This document shows, one piece after another, positions 17,747-26,939 of a stretch of 64,000 nt of DNA (position 1 is its first letter; each line of letters opens with the position of its first letter). A program made the position numbers and the translations under genes. Origin of the DNA: Clostridiales bacterium (lineage in GTDB: Bacteria; Bacillota; Clostridia; Saccharofermentanales; Saccharofermentanaceae); the NCBI GenBank assembly GCA_017620475.1, contig JAFZQI010000044.1, positions 85,259 through 149,258 on the forward strand, given 5' to 3'. The notes beneath the pieces are model-generated. The model ran no database searches. It worked only from the letters and a program-made list of their open reading frames with translations, and had not been told where the DNA came from.

Positions 17747-19594
17747 TTATCCGAGCTTCTCGTTTGCCCATTCTTCCATATCTTCCTGAAGGATCGCAAA
17801 GGGCGCACAGCCAAGATCCAGATAGGCTTTCATGACCTCATCCTTCGTGCAGACGTCTTTCACCTTTTCCGCGGTCCCGTCAATGATCCTCGAAGTGAAG
17901 AGGAACCCGAAGGCATACTCCACGGCATAGCACTGTGAGCCGGTGATCCGGAACCAGTACTCATCGATGACTTCCTTACTATCCTGCCCGTATTTTTTCA
18001 AATAGAGGGCACAGTCATCGTATGTCCAGCCTTCATATTCCACGCCGATGCTGACCCGCGCCGCGATGTAGGACGAATAAAGAAGTGTAGCCACCCAGGA
18101 ATTCTCCGCCATTTCCTGGTCGATCGGCGCATAGTGGATCATGGTCCACTCCGAGTATTCCGCCCAGCCCTCCGCATAGGGCTCCGAGGTGGCAAAGACC
18201 TGATATTTGCTCTCCAGATGTTCCGCCTGATACTGGTGCTGATACAGATGACCCGGATACATTTCATGGGAGATCAGCGTGAACATGTCATAATTCGGAT
18301 CATCCAGCAGTGCCCGGTTCAGCCAGACCGTATGCTTCGTGTAATTATCGATCGGCGCCGAGTAGTATCTGGCAGGCTGGATCGATTCCCCGAACTCATC
18401 CGGAACCTTATAGACCGACAGTTCATTGCGTTCGATCGCCGGGAAATGGTCGCGGGTGAAGCGTTCGCACCAATCCTGCGCTTCCTCGAAATCCAGGTCA
18501 CCGAAGGAGAAATAACTGCCCTTGGCGGTCCATCTCGGAAGATACTCGTTATAGATTTGGTCGATCTCCTCCTGAAGGATCGATGTACATACCTCTACCG
18601 ATACATCCGTTCCCGTCTTCATATGGAAAAGCGCTTCGTAATATGCTTTGCCGTCCGCGGTTTCCGCCAGATACGGGCCCTCGTTACACATGCCCTTGAG
18701 GCCTTCCAGTTCCTGCATCAGCATCTCCATAGCAGGATAGTAGACCGTAACCAGCAGTTCCTGATTACGCCGGATATAGTCGGATGTCTCCTGATCCGAA
18801 AGGTGAAGAGCGCCTACGCGGCTCTCGAAAGTTGTCTTCATGAAGTGGGTGTCGCGGTTTTCCTGCATCTTTCTGCAGTCTTCGATAATACGGTCGAGGT
18901 TTTCGTCACTCCAGCCGATCCCCATCTCACTTCTTTTCTTCTCCACCGCAATGACCTTCTCAAAGAAAGTGTAGTAGTCGCCGAGGATCATCAGATATCT
19001 GTCCACATCCGATTTACTGCGGAACTGGATCAGTGAGGTCAGAAACGGATAGACGATCTGTTTTCCGCCCATGGGATTGAGCTGCGGCACGTAGAGGTAG
19101 TACTTGTACTCCTCGGACAGATACCGAAGATCGAAGCACATATCATCGATAGCCCGGATCTCTTCCTCCGTAAGCTCGGTCCGGTTCAGTCCTTCCAGGG
19201 TATCCGCGTATTCCAAAAGCGCATCCGAAGCCTGTTTGTACTCATCCGCCTCCGGAAAATAAAGTCCCACCGTTGGCCAGTCCGAGTAGTAATGAGTAGG
19301 ATCATCGAATGCATAGTATGCGCTTAAGAGATCCGACGCACCGACGAAGTACCCCATATCGTAGTCGCGCCAGATCTTCTGTGCCTCGGTAAGTTCCTGT
19401 GTATCGGGATTGGCCACATTGGACCAGTCCACCGCACCCGGAGACATATTCCCGTCTTCATCTGTCGTAGACAGCGGGGGTTTCGGAATATTCTTCTGAT
19501 CCATCGTACTCGAGCACGCCGAAAGGGGCGCCAGGATCAGCGCCCCCGATAAAGAGATGGCAAATAATTTACTCAACAGGCGATGCCCGCTCAT
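17747..19594 (-). CDS. DUF885 metallopeptidase-like lipoprotein (copy 1)
   Basis: A 615-aa DUF885 protein with signal peptide and lipobox (LAPLSAC, Cys at about residue 27). The family is related to gluzincin peptidases: the zinc motif is HEMYPGH near residue 436 and the third-ligand region AEGWAEYSEW near 468. It therefore probably cleaves peptides on the outer membrane face; substrate unknown. AAAGGAG lies 10 bp before the ATG. The start overlaps the small FeoB-associated gene by 4 bp (ATGA) and a second DUF885 gene lies just upstream. Confidence 0.88.
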   Translation of the reverse strand: MSGHRLLSKLFAISLSGALILAPLSACSSTMDQKNIPKPPLSTTDEDGNMSPGAVDWSNVANPDTQELTEAQKIWRDYDMGYFVGASDLLSAYYAFDDPTHYYSDWPTVGLYFPEADEYKQASDALLEYADTLEGLNRTELTEEEIRAIDDMCFDLRYLSEEYKYYLYVPQLNPMGGKQIVYPFLTSLIQFRSKSDVDRYLMILGDYYTFFEKVIAVEKKRSEMGIGWSDENLDRIIEDCRKMQENRDTHFMKTTFESRVGALHLSDQETSDYIRRNQELLVTVYYPAMEMLMQELEGLKGMCNEGPYLAETADGKAYYEALFHMKTGTDVSVEVCTSILQEEIDQIYNEYLPRWTAKGSYFSFGDLDFEEAQDWCERFTRDHFPAIERNELSVYKVPDEFGESIQPARYYSAPIDNYTKHTVWLNRALLDDPNYDMFTLISHEMYPGHLYQHQYQAEHLESKYQVFATSEPYAEGWAEYSEWTMIHYAPIDQEMAENSWVATLLYSSYIAARVSIGVEYEGWTYDDCALYLKKYGQDSKEVIDEYWFRITGSQCYAVEYAFGFLFTSRIIDGTAEKVKDVCTKDEVMKAYLDLGCAPFAILQEDMEEWANEKLG

Positions 19595-19773
19595 TGATCA
19601 GTGTCTCCTTTCCGGTGACAGGAATCCCGCATGGCACAGGAGCTGCAGCCACAGCCGCAGCCGGTCTTCCCGTTCTTCTTATCGCGGATCATCTTCACGA
19701 TGACGAGCACAACGGCTGCCGCAAGAAGGATCGAGATGATGATCGTTCCCAGATTCTCTTTCATCCATTCCAT
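19591..19773 (-). CDS. FeoB-associated Cys-rich membrane protein
   Basis: About 60 aa: an acidic start (MEWMKENLG), one membrane helix (TIIISILLAAAVVLVIVKMI), then a short basic and Cys-rich tail with GCGCGCSSCAMRDSC. This is the pattern of the FeoB-associated Cys-rich family, usually next to ferrous-iron transporter genes; no feoB is nearby here. The start is uncertain because no clear SD exists; an upstream start at 19812 would add 13 residues. Coupled to DUF885 copy 1 by ATGA overlap. Confidence 0.75.
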   Translation of the reverse strand: MEWMKENLGTIIISILLAAAVVLVIVKMIRDKKNGKTGCGCGCSSCAMRDSCHRKGDTDQ

Positions 19774-19833
19774 ATCAAACCGTATCCGTCTTCCGGATTT
19801 CTGAAGCCGCAAATCACGGCACGAAACCGGATA

Positions 19834-21735
19834 TTACTTCTGTTTCTCCACGTAGATCGGCATATACTCCTGCAAAAGCTCGAAGTAGCTCGGACCCATA
19901 TCCAGATAGGCCTTATGGATCTGCATCATAGAGTAGTCATTTCCGTATTTCGCCACGGCGTCGTTGATGATCTTGCAGCAGAAATAGTTGCCGAAGCAGT
20001 ATGGTGTGCAGTAGCAGGGGATCTCGATGATCCGGTCATAAAAGCTGTCCACCAGCGCTGTACCCAGACCGCCGAGCATCTGGTCGAAATAGTTCGCCGC
20101 ATCTTTCTCGGTCCATCCATAGTAGTGTACGCCAATATCCATGATAGTCTCTGCGACATAGTTGATCATCAGCATCAGCCAGACATAGTTGGCACGATAC
20201 ACATCATAGTCATAGGTCGTCAGCTTCATGATGTAGTCTTCACAGTAAGTGGACCAGCCTTCCTTATATGCTGTCGTACCGCCCTTCTGGTAGAAACTGT
20301 TCATATTGAGCCTGTGATAGACCGCCTGATACATATGCCCCGGGAAGGCCTCATGTCCGACGGTAGGCAGAAGATCACTTGCGCCATCGCTGTAATCATT
20401 GATCATCAAAAGGTTCTTCGTGATATCGTCATAAGGAGAAGACATATAAGCCGCCGGAGAAAAATTGTCCGCCAGTGACTCCGGTACGTGATACACGATA
20501 TACTTCACATCACCAAGATCCGGGAAGTCCTGTTTGATCGCATTTTTACAGAATTCAAGATCCTTTTCGAAGGACCCGTTGGTGTACTCCAGATCGCTAT
20601 CCAGAGCGGCTTGCTGTGCCGCTGTCAAACGGGAGTAGATATCCTGGAGCTCCATGATGTCTTCGATCATGGCAGTCTCAAGAACTTCCATCGCCTCATC
20701 TATCGAAAGGTTCGTACCGGAGCGGGATTTGAAATAGTATTCATAGAATTCCTTACCGCCATCCATTTCACAGATCTTGCCGGAAGTCTTCGCCGTACCG
20801 AGAAGCGTCTTCATATTGGTTCCAAGTCTCTCATATGCGGGGAAGAACACGTCATCCAGGATCTGGGCATTTCTCTTGATCAGATCCTGCTTCGTCGCAT
20901 CATCCAGGCCCAGATCTTCGATGCGTTCTTCAAAGCTCGAATACATATAGTTGCCTTCGTGGTCTTTATACACGACTTCAATCGAATCGATAACGTTCTG
21001 CAGTTTTTCATCAGGAAGAGATCTTCCGAGTTCCGCACGCTTCTTCTCATACTCAAAGAGCGAATCAAGATATCTGCCGCTATCTTCCAGCATAAGGAAA
21101 TAGCGCTCCACATCATCTTTGTCGTCGAATGTCATGGTTGCGAAAGCCATCGGAAGTTCTACATTAATACCGGTCAGACTGTTGATCGAGCTGACATAGT
21201 AATTCATTCCGTAGGAATCCACAGCCAGCTGGTAATCTCTCTGCATGGTCAGAAGAAGGATCTGATCCTCGGTTTCGAGAGAATCAAAATCGATCTGATC
21301 CAGAGTATCCAGCACATACTTGCAGAATTCGTAGTCCTCGTCTTCTTCACTCGGATCCCAGGGAAGAATACCTTCTTCCGGCCATTCCAGTCCGAACGTC
21401 TCCGGGTTCTCCAGATCGTAATACATGGTGATGATATCTTCTTCGCCTCTGACGAAGATCTCTTCGTCGAGTTCATGGAGACGTTTCGAAGCATCATCTC
21501 CGGTATATGTTTTTACGGAGGGAACAGCAGAAGTATCGGTCGGCACTGCCGTGTCCGTCGTCGGATCGACAGAAGGTTCCGTATCGTCCGTAGGCTCTGT
21601 ATCTTCCGTAGTGGTTTTCTTAGTCTTTTTGTTTTTCTTCTTCGTTTCTTCGGACTTACATGCACTCAGAACGATCGATGCCGAAAGCACAATACATCCC
21701 AAAACACGAAGCCGATTCATGATCGTCTTCTTCAT
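19834..21735 (-). CDS. DUF885 metallopeptidase-like lipoprotein (copy 2)
   Basis: A 633-aa paralogue of the downstream DUF885 protein. Lipobox SIVLSAC, then a Lys/Thr-rich linker (KKKNKKTKKTTTEDTEPTDD) very like that of the lipoprotein at 8569. The zinc motif is HEAFPGH near residue 458 and the downstream Glu region is KEGWSTYCEDY. AAGGAGG lies 11 bp upstream of the ATG; TGATTAAAT at 21764-21772 may be its extended -10 promoter. First gene of a three-gene unit. Confidence 0.88.
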   Translation of the reverse strand: MKKTIMNRLRVLGCIVLSASIVLSACKSEETKKKNKKTKKTTTEDTEPTDDTEPSVDPTTDTAVPTDTSAVPSVKTYTGDDASKRLHELDEEIFVRGEEDIITMYYDLENPETFGLEWPEEGILPWDPSEEDEDYEFCKYVLDTLDQIDFDSLETEDQILLLTMQRDYQLAVDSYGMNYYVSSINSLTGINVELPMAFATMTFDDKDDVERYFLMLEDSGRYLDSLFEYEKKRAELGRSLPDEKLQNVIDSIEVVYKDHEGNYMYSSFEERIEDLGLDDATKQDLIKRNAQILDDVFFPAYERLGTNMKTLLGTAKTSGKICEMDGGKEFYEYYFKSRSGTNLSIDEAMEVLETAMIEDIMELQDIYSRLTAAQQAALDSDLEYTNGSFEKDLEFCKNAIKQDFPDLGDVKYIVYHVPESLADNFSPAAYMSSPYDDITKNLLMINDYSDGASDLLPTVGHEAFPGHMYQAVYHRLNMNSFYQKGGTTAYKEGWSTYCEDYIMKLTTYDYDVYRANYVWLMLMINYVAETIMDIGVHYYGWTEKDAANYFDQMLGGLGTALVDSFYDRIIEIPCYCTPYCFGNYFCCKIINDAVAKYGNDYSMMQIHKAYLDMGPSYFELLQEYMPIYVEKQK

Positions 21736-21815
21736 GCGTTTCTCTTCCTCCTTTATAAGGGATATTTAATCACAAAAGGCATGCAAAGTAAAATTCGGAA
21801 AGCCATACCTGCGGA

Positions 21816-21838
21816 ACAGTTCTTTTGCCAAAGAAGTG
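21816..21838. repeat. Dispersed motif copy (near-palindromic form)
   Basis: ACAGTTCTTTTGCCAAAGAAGTG, written here as ACAGTTCTTTTGCCAAAG plus AAGTG. TTCTTTTGCCAAAGAA is itself almost palindromic. It lies between the DUF885 start and the end of the ABC permease gene. Confidence 0.6.
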
Positions 21839-21867
21839 TCGAAGAGCCCTCAATTCTGACGGAGAGG

Positions 21868-22998
21868 TCATGTCCGCACGCGTTCGCTCTTATAGGACAG
21901 AAGCGTGGCCAGAAGAACAAGGACCGCCGGGATCAGGAGCGACACGGCGACCAGGAGCATATTTGACATTTTCGCACGGGAGTTCAGAAGATCCTGGAAG
22001 ATCAGGCAGATGTTATATACCGGGATCATGTAGTGGGAAGCCGGCGAGATGCCGAATCGGAACATGGACATGATCGAGGCGATCGTGCAAAGAAGCGTCA
22101 TAGGGATCTGGGCGGTCTGTGCCTGGCTGGTGTCCTTGCAGAAAAGAGAGATCAGTACGCCGATATTCGAGAAAAGATAGCAAAGGAGCACGGCGTAAAG
22201 GAGGATCAGCAGGAGCTGCGGCACGGTAATGCTGACATCGGCAAACCCGAAAGCATCCCGGACCCCCACGGCCTTACATATCCGGCTTCCGGCCACATCC
22301 ATTCCGATATAGATCGCACTGCTGACAATACTGATCACACTGACCGAGAGGATCTTGGCCATGATCAGGCTCAGAGGCGGAATCGGCGACAGCATAACCT
22401 GGTAGAACGTTCCTCTGGCTTTATCACCGGCTACGGTATCGCCTGCAAGATTGGCGATGTTAGCCGTAAGCGGCAGCACGAGCATATAAGGAAGAAGCAT
22501 AGCGATCATGCGGTTGCTGTCATCTTCTTTTTTGATGTCTTCGACGAACACCTCGCGAAAAGCAACGTTCCGGTTCATGCCTTTGTAGAGTTCTTCATAC
22601 GTTTTCCTTACGAAGGATTCCGCGCTCATCTTCAGGTAGCAGGAAACGGAATTGCTCTCGTAATAATATATCTTCACATCGCGGATATCCGAAAAATCCA
22701 CCATGACATCGTAGTGGTGAAAGTCATCGGATTTCATGAACACCTGCGGATCCTCGGCCACCGGTACGATCCAGATCTCCTTATCCTCCATGGTTCCGAT
22801 GTTATAGCTTTCGATACTGATGCCGTGGAAATACATTCTGTACTCTTCGGCCTCTTCCTGATCCATCGGGGTCAGCATGGTCATTCCGACAGTCAGGAAA
22901 AGCGTGATTACGGGCAGCACAAGAAAGCCGAAGAGAAGTGTCTTCTCCTTGGCGATCTTGAGCATCTCATGACGGAATATCTTTCCTAACCCGTACAT
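21868..22998 (-). CDS. ABC-2 type permease (NatB-like)
   Basis: A 376-aa ABC exporter permease: one N-terminal helix (TLLFGFLVLPVITLFLTVGM), a large extracytoplasmic domain (about 45-175), then five or six helices ending near the C-terminus. This is the DUF/ABC2_membrane_3 layout of Na+ or peptide exporters such as NatB. It begins 12 bp after the ATPase gene with AAAGGA before the ATG. Together with the 23760 permease it forms two non-identical membrane subunits served by one ATPase. Confidence 0.85.
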   Translation of the reverse strand: MYGLGKIFRHEMLKIAKEKTLLFGFLVLPVITLFLTVGMTMLTPMDQEEAEEYRMYFHGISIESYNIGTMEDKEIWIVPVAEDPQVFMKSDDFHHYDVMVDFSDIRDVKIYYYESNSVSCYLKMSAESFVRKTYEELYKGMNRNVAFREVFVEDIKKEDDSNRMIAMLLPYMLVLPLTANIANLAGDTVAGDKARGTFYQVMLSPIPPLSLIMAKILSVSVISIVSSAIYIGMDVAGSRICKAVGVRDAFGFADVSITVPQLLLILLYAVLLCYLFSNIGVLISLFCKDTSQAQTAQIPMTLLCTIASIMSMFRFGISPASHYMIPVYNICLIFQDLLNSRAKMSNMLLVAVSLLIPAVLVLLATLLSYKSERVRT

Positions 22999-23010
22999 CC
23001 GTGGTCCTTT

Positions 23011-23763
23011 CTACTTTTCGATGATCGCTTTCTCTTCGTGGTTTTCCTTGTAAAGTTCCAGGAAGGCTTCTTCTACCGTGCTGACGTTTCTGCTCTTCGG
23101 CAGTTCTTCCACTGTTCCGCAGAAAACGGACTTGCCGTCGACGATGATCCCGACGCGGTCGGCCAGACGGCTCACCAGATCCAGAATGTGCGTGGAAAGA
23201 ATGATGCACTTCCCTTCTTCCTTGAGTTTTACAAGATAAGACTCGATCAGATGCTGCGTCAGAATATCCAATCCATTGGTCGGCTCATCGAATATGATGG
23301 TGTCCGGATCGTGCAGCAGGCAGATCGCCAGAGACGTTTTCTGCTTCATGCCGGTGGAGAAGGTCTCGTACCGGCGGTTGCGGAATTCGCTGATCCCGAA
23401 ATAATCAAAGAGTTTGTCGCGGTGCTCTTTGATCTGCTCCGGCGTCATCTCGTATAGATGCCCGTAGTAGTCCGCAAGTTCGTCCGGCGTAAACTGTCCG
23501 TCCAGACGGATCTCGTTGGTCAGAAATGCGATGCGCCGGCGGAGCTTAGGATCTCCCGGATCCGCTTCCTTCCCGTCGAAAAGGATCGTTCCGGATGTGG
23601 GAGCAAGAAGCGTGGAGACCATACGCATCGTCGTGGTCTTTCCGGCACCGTTCGGGCCGAGAAGTGCGAATATCTCGCCATCGTTGATCGTGAGGGAAAC
23701 ATCCTTCACCGCCTCGACTTTATTGTTCTTAAATGTCTTTCGCAAATGGCTGATCGTAATCAT
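23011..23763 (-). CDS. ABC transporter ATP-binding protein (NatA-like)
   Basis: A 250-aa ATPase of the NatA/CcmA type. Walker A GPNGAGKTTT (about residues 36-45), Q-loop region AFLTNEIRLDG, signature-region FSTGMKQKTSLA and Walker B DTIIFDEPTNGLD. The signature is FSTGM, as usual for this branch. The correct start is the ATG at 23763 overlapping the upstream permease stop (ATGA); the longer open frame to 23874 is antisense shadow of that permease. Drives export through the flanking permeases. Confidence 0.93.
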   Translation of the reverse strand: MITISHLRKTFKNNKVEAVKDVSLTINDGEIFALLGPNGAGKTTTMRMVSTLLAPTSGTILFDGKEADPGDPKLRRRIAFLTNEIRLDGQFTPDELADYYGHLYEMTPEQIKEHRDKLFDYFGISEFRNRRYETFSTGMKQKTSLAICLLHDPDTIIFDEPTNGLDILTQHLIESYLVKLKEEGKCIILSTHILDLVSRLADRVGIIVDGKSVFCGTVEELPKSRNVSTVEEAFLELYKENHEEKAIIEK

Positions 23764-24878
23764 TCGTGGTTCCTTTCCCATAATCTTGAAGACAGGATCA
23801 TGCTGATGCCAAGAAGGACGGCGGCGATCAAAAGGGAGACCGATACAGGGAGGAACTCCGTTTCTTTTCGGCAAACGGCCTTCAGCACAGGCGTCCAGTT
23901 GGCGACGGGTATGTAATTGACAACATCACTTTTGATGAAGTTGGGTAATATTGCGGCAAAAGATACGATCACCATTCCGGCCGAGGCGAAAAGCGAAGCC
24001 TTCTTCGTTTCCGAGAATGCGGACGCGATCAGGGTGAAGATCGAGGTGATAGCCATCGACACGCCAAGAAGGATGATGACCATCGCCGGAAGCCATTCTG
24101 CAACCGATCCCACTGTGTGTCGGAGAGTCGAAAACTGATCGGTTGCCCAGACCGCCATACCCAGCACGGCGGCTATTATTCCCGCGGCGCCGGCTAGAAA
24201 GACTTCCTGCAGCAACACCAGCATCTTTCCAAGAAGGATCTTCCAAAGCGGAACCGGGCACAGCACCAGTGTGTCGAAGGTCTGCCTTTCTTTCTCGCCT
24301 GTGACCGATCCGGAGACCAGAGTCAGGGCATTACTGGACATCATGAGGAAGATGATCATGCCGATGACGCCGGCGATCTGGTCCATGTAGGTTTCCAGCT
24401 TATCCTCATCCGTGCTGATGTCGATGATCTCCTTTTGCGGGAAGTACAACTGGATATCGTCGTAGTACTCTTTTCCTTCGAGAAAAAAACTCAGGTCCGA
24501 TGCCAGATCGGAAGCTTCCTTGATGGCATCGGAAGAGGTCAGAAGTGAAGAGTCGTAGAGGATCTCGATTCTCTCTTCGGCGACTACGACCGCCACATCG
24601 ACCCGGCCTTCGGAGATCTCCTCCTCGGCTTCTGCTCTGGAGCCGTCCATGCGGGTGAATTCCGGGTAGTTCTCATAAAGGATCTCATCCTGATCCTGTT
24701 TTCCACAGAAAACGGCGGCCTTATACCGGGAGGTGACATTTCTCACATACCCCATCGCCCATGAAAAGAAAAGCACGCTTAGAAGCGGAGCGATGAGCAT
24801 CATGACCAGCCGGACCTTCGTCTTTGAGGTCTTGCGCCACTCACTTTGCATCACATGGGCAATATGGTTCTTACGCAT
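23760..24878 (-). CDS. ABC-2 type permease
   Basis: A 372-aa permease with the same topology as the 21868 protein: helix near the N-terminus (LVMMLIAPLLSVLFFSWAMG), an extracytoplasmic domain, then five to six helices. The start ATGCGTAAG overlaps the stop of the acyl ligase gene by 8 bp, which fixes the operon order ligase-permease-ATPase-permease. Substrate unknown; the linkage to an acyl-activating enzyme could mean a lipid or acylated product, but that is inference. Confidence 0.85.
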   Translation of the reverse strand: MRKNHIAHVMQSEWRKTSKTKVRLVMMLIAPLLSVLFFSWAMGYVRNVTSRYKAAVFCGKQDQDEILYENYPEFTRMDGSRAEAEEEISEGRVDVAVVVAEERIEILYDSSLLTSSDAIKEASDLASDLSFFLEGKEYYDDIQLYFPQKEIIDISTDEDKLETYMDQIAGVIGMIIFLMMSSNALTLVSGSVTGEKERQTFDTLVLCPVPLWKILLGKMLVLLQEVFLAGAAGIIAAVLGMAVWATDQFSTLRHTVGSVAEWLPAMVIILLGVSMAITSIFTLIASAFSETKKASLFASAGMVIVSFAAILPNFIKSDVVNYIPVANWTPVLKAVCRKETEFLPVSVSLLIAAVLLGISMILSSRLWERNHE

Positions 24879-26787
24879 CGCGCGAGGATCCTTCCTGTTT
24901 CGGAAACGGCGGCGGGGCTGATTGCCCGTCCGCCGGCTGCCCCTTCTCAAAACCGGCCAGTGCTTCCTGCTCTAATGTGCGGAAATCGATCTTCCCGATC
25001 TTCGTCTTCGGAAGCTCCGTTCGGAATTCGTACTCCACCGGGCATGCATAGGGGATCAGGTTCTGCCTACATAGCTTAGCCAGCTGCGTACGGACACGAT
25101 CCTGCCGCTCCGGTTCTTTTGCCAAAGACGCATGCTCCGTTTTCTCATTATTCCCGCCGGCTGCGGTCATGTCTTTGAGCACGATATAAGCCTTTACCAC
25201 ATGGAGCCGGTACGGGTGCGGGATCGCCACCGCGCATGCAGACTCCACGTCCGGATGCTCCATCAGGACCTTCTCGATCTGTGTCGGGAAGACCGGCACG
25301 CCGGATACCTTGATGATGCGTTTGATCCGCTGGTCAAAGTAGAAGAAGCCCTCCTCATCGCGATGTCCCAGATCGCCGCTATGGATCCATCTTTTCCCGT
25401 CCGCATGGACATGGATCGCCATATCCGTGGCCTCCGGATCATTGAGATAGGAAAGCATCACGGTTGGACCGCTGATGCATATCTCGCCCTTCTCCCCGAT
25501 GGGAACTTCTTCATCGGTACCGGGCTTTACGATCTGCATATCGATCCCCGGAAGCGGAAGTCCCACGGATCCGCTCTTACATTCGTTTTCAGGATTTACG
25601 GCACACACCGTCAACGTCTCGGTAAGCCCGTATCCTTCACGGAGCGAAATATTCGCACCACGCGCATGGATGTATTCTTCGAAGCGTTTCTTCAGATCCA
25701 TCGGCAGCGTATCTCCGCCGCTGAAACAGGCTCTGAGGAAATCCAGTTTCATATTCTTCAGTTTGTCGCTCTTGAGCATGCCCTCATAAAGTGTCGGCAC
25801 CGCCGCCAGAAGCTGCGGCTTCTCTTTGCGGATGATCTTCGCCAGTTCGTCAGGCTTGAACATCGGCACGAGAAGCATGTTGATCCCACAGGAGATCATG
25901 CAGTGCATGCACATGCAGATCCCGAATCCGTGGAACAGCGGCAGGATCGCCACCATCATCACCTGCGGGAACTTTTCGGGATCCTCGAAAGGATCCGGCA
26001 CGCGGATGATCTGCGGTCCCAGCATTGCCGGGATATTCATATTGGTTGAGGAGATCACCGCGATCTTCGGCGATCCGGTTGTTCCGCCGCTGTGAAGGTA
26101 CAGCACGGGATCATCCGGTCCCACCGGGCGCACATACGCCTTGGTTTCCGGTGCTTTTTCATCTTCAAAAGCACTGGGCCAGTCGTATTCGCCGTCGAGT
26201 TTGCCGTCCCGGAGCATCTCGCCGTGGGTGATCAGGTTATCGTAGAGAATATAGAAATCGTCCTGGCTGACCTTAGGGATCTTCTTGCCCTTGGTCATTT
26301 TGAATGCGAGGGACTTGAAGCCGGACAGATAGTCCGTGATCCGGCAGACGATGACAAGTCCCGGCTGAAGCTCGTCCAGCATTGCCTTGCTTCTGGGAAG
26401 GAACGCATCGAGGAGCAGGAGGCATTCACTGCCGGTCTGCTCCATGCAGGTCCGAAGCTCAGCCGCAGGTGTCTTGGGGTGGACCATATTCGCAATCGCG
26501 CCGAGTTTACTTAGGGAGTAGATGGCGATCACCGCCTGCGGAATGTTCGGAAGGCATACCGTCACGACCGTGCCTACGGATACATTACAATCGGCAAGAG
26601 CCGTGGCAAAAGAGTCGACTTCGTAGACCAGTTCCGCATAGGTGATCCGGGTGCCCTCAAAGGTCACTGCCGGTCTCTGCGGGAATACCTCCGCCGTCCG
26701 CAGAAGCATTTCGTACAGGGTTTTGTCCGGTTTTTCGGAAAAACCGGTCATCTCTTCATCGTAGTGTTGGGTCCAAGAACGATCCAT
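24871..26787 (-). CDS. AMP-dependent acyl-CoA ligase family protein
   Basis: A 638-aa ANL-superfamily enzyme that activates a carboxylate as acyl-AMP, probably then acyl-CoA. P-loop LHSGGTTGSPKIAV (about residues 232-245), adenine motif SLREGYGLTET, IHSGDLGHRDEEGFFYFDQR with the hinge just after, and the catalytic Lys in LPKTKIGKIDF. The substrate is likely a medium- or long-chain acid. A tail of about 20 residues follows (Gln/Pro-rich). Two places carry the dispersed motif in frame: 26151-26174 and 25111-25130 (encoding SLAKEPE within a variable loop near the C-terminus). GGAAG lies 9 bp before the ATG. Confidence 0.88.
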   Translation of the reverse strand: MDRSWTQHYDEEMTGFSEKPDKTLYEMLLRTAEVFPQRPAVTFEGTRITYAELVYEVDSFATALADCNVSVGTVVTVCLPNIPQAVIAIYSLSKLGAIANMVHPKTPAAELRTCMEQTGSECLLLLDAFLPRSKAMLDELQPGLVIVCRITDYLSGFKSLAFKMTKGKKIPKVSQDDFYILYDNLITHGEMLRDGKLDGEYDWPSAFEDEKAPETKAYVRPVGPDDPVLYLHSGGTTGSPKIAVISSTNMNIPAMLGPQIIRVPDPFEDPEKFPQVMMVAILPLFHGFGICMCMHCMISCGINMLLVPMFKPDELAKIIRKEKPQLLAAVPTLYEGMLKSDKLKNMKLDFLRACFSGGDTLPMDLKKRFEEYIHARGANISLREGYGLTETLTVCAVNPENECKSGSVGLPLPGIDMQIVKPGTDEEVPIGEKGEICISGPTVMLSYLNDPEATDMAIHVHADGKRWIHSGDLGHRDEEGFFYFDQRIKRIIKVSGVPVFPTQIEKVLMEHPDVESACAVAIPHPYRLHVVKAYIVLKDMTAAGGNNEKTEHASLAKEPERQDRVRTQLAKLCRQNLIPYACPVEYEFRTELPKTKIGKIDFRTLEQEALAGFEKGQPADGQSAPPPFPKQEGSSRDA

Positions 26788-26863
26788 GCCACAGTACTTC
26801 CTTACATTCCATAAACAATCTTATGTATTTTACTCAATTTCCGTTAAAAAAGGAATAGCAAGG

Positions 26864-26872
26864 TGGTATCAT
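26864..26872 (+). promoter_or_regulatory. Extended -10 promoter for radA
   Basis: TGGTATCAT, 67 bp before the radA start codon; no convincing -35 box. Confidence 0.45.
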
Positions 26873-26939
26873 TAGGAAGAAACAAAGGAGACTCTTCGAA
26901 GAAGAAACCAAGGTAACACTTCGAAAAGGTTGGAAATAT

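Noticed and set aside
23764..23874. 37-residue N-terminal extension of the ABC ATPase
   Set aside because: It reads through the end of the upstream permease; the ATG at 23763 matches the family start and the ATGA overlap.
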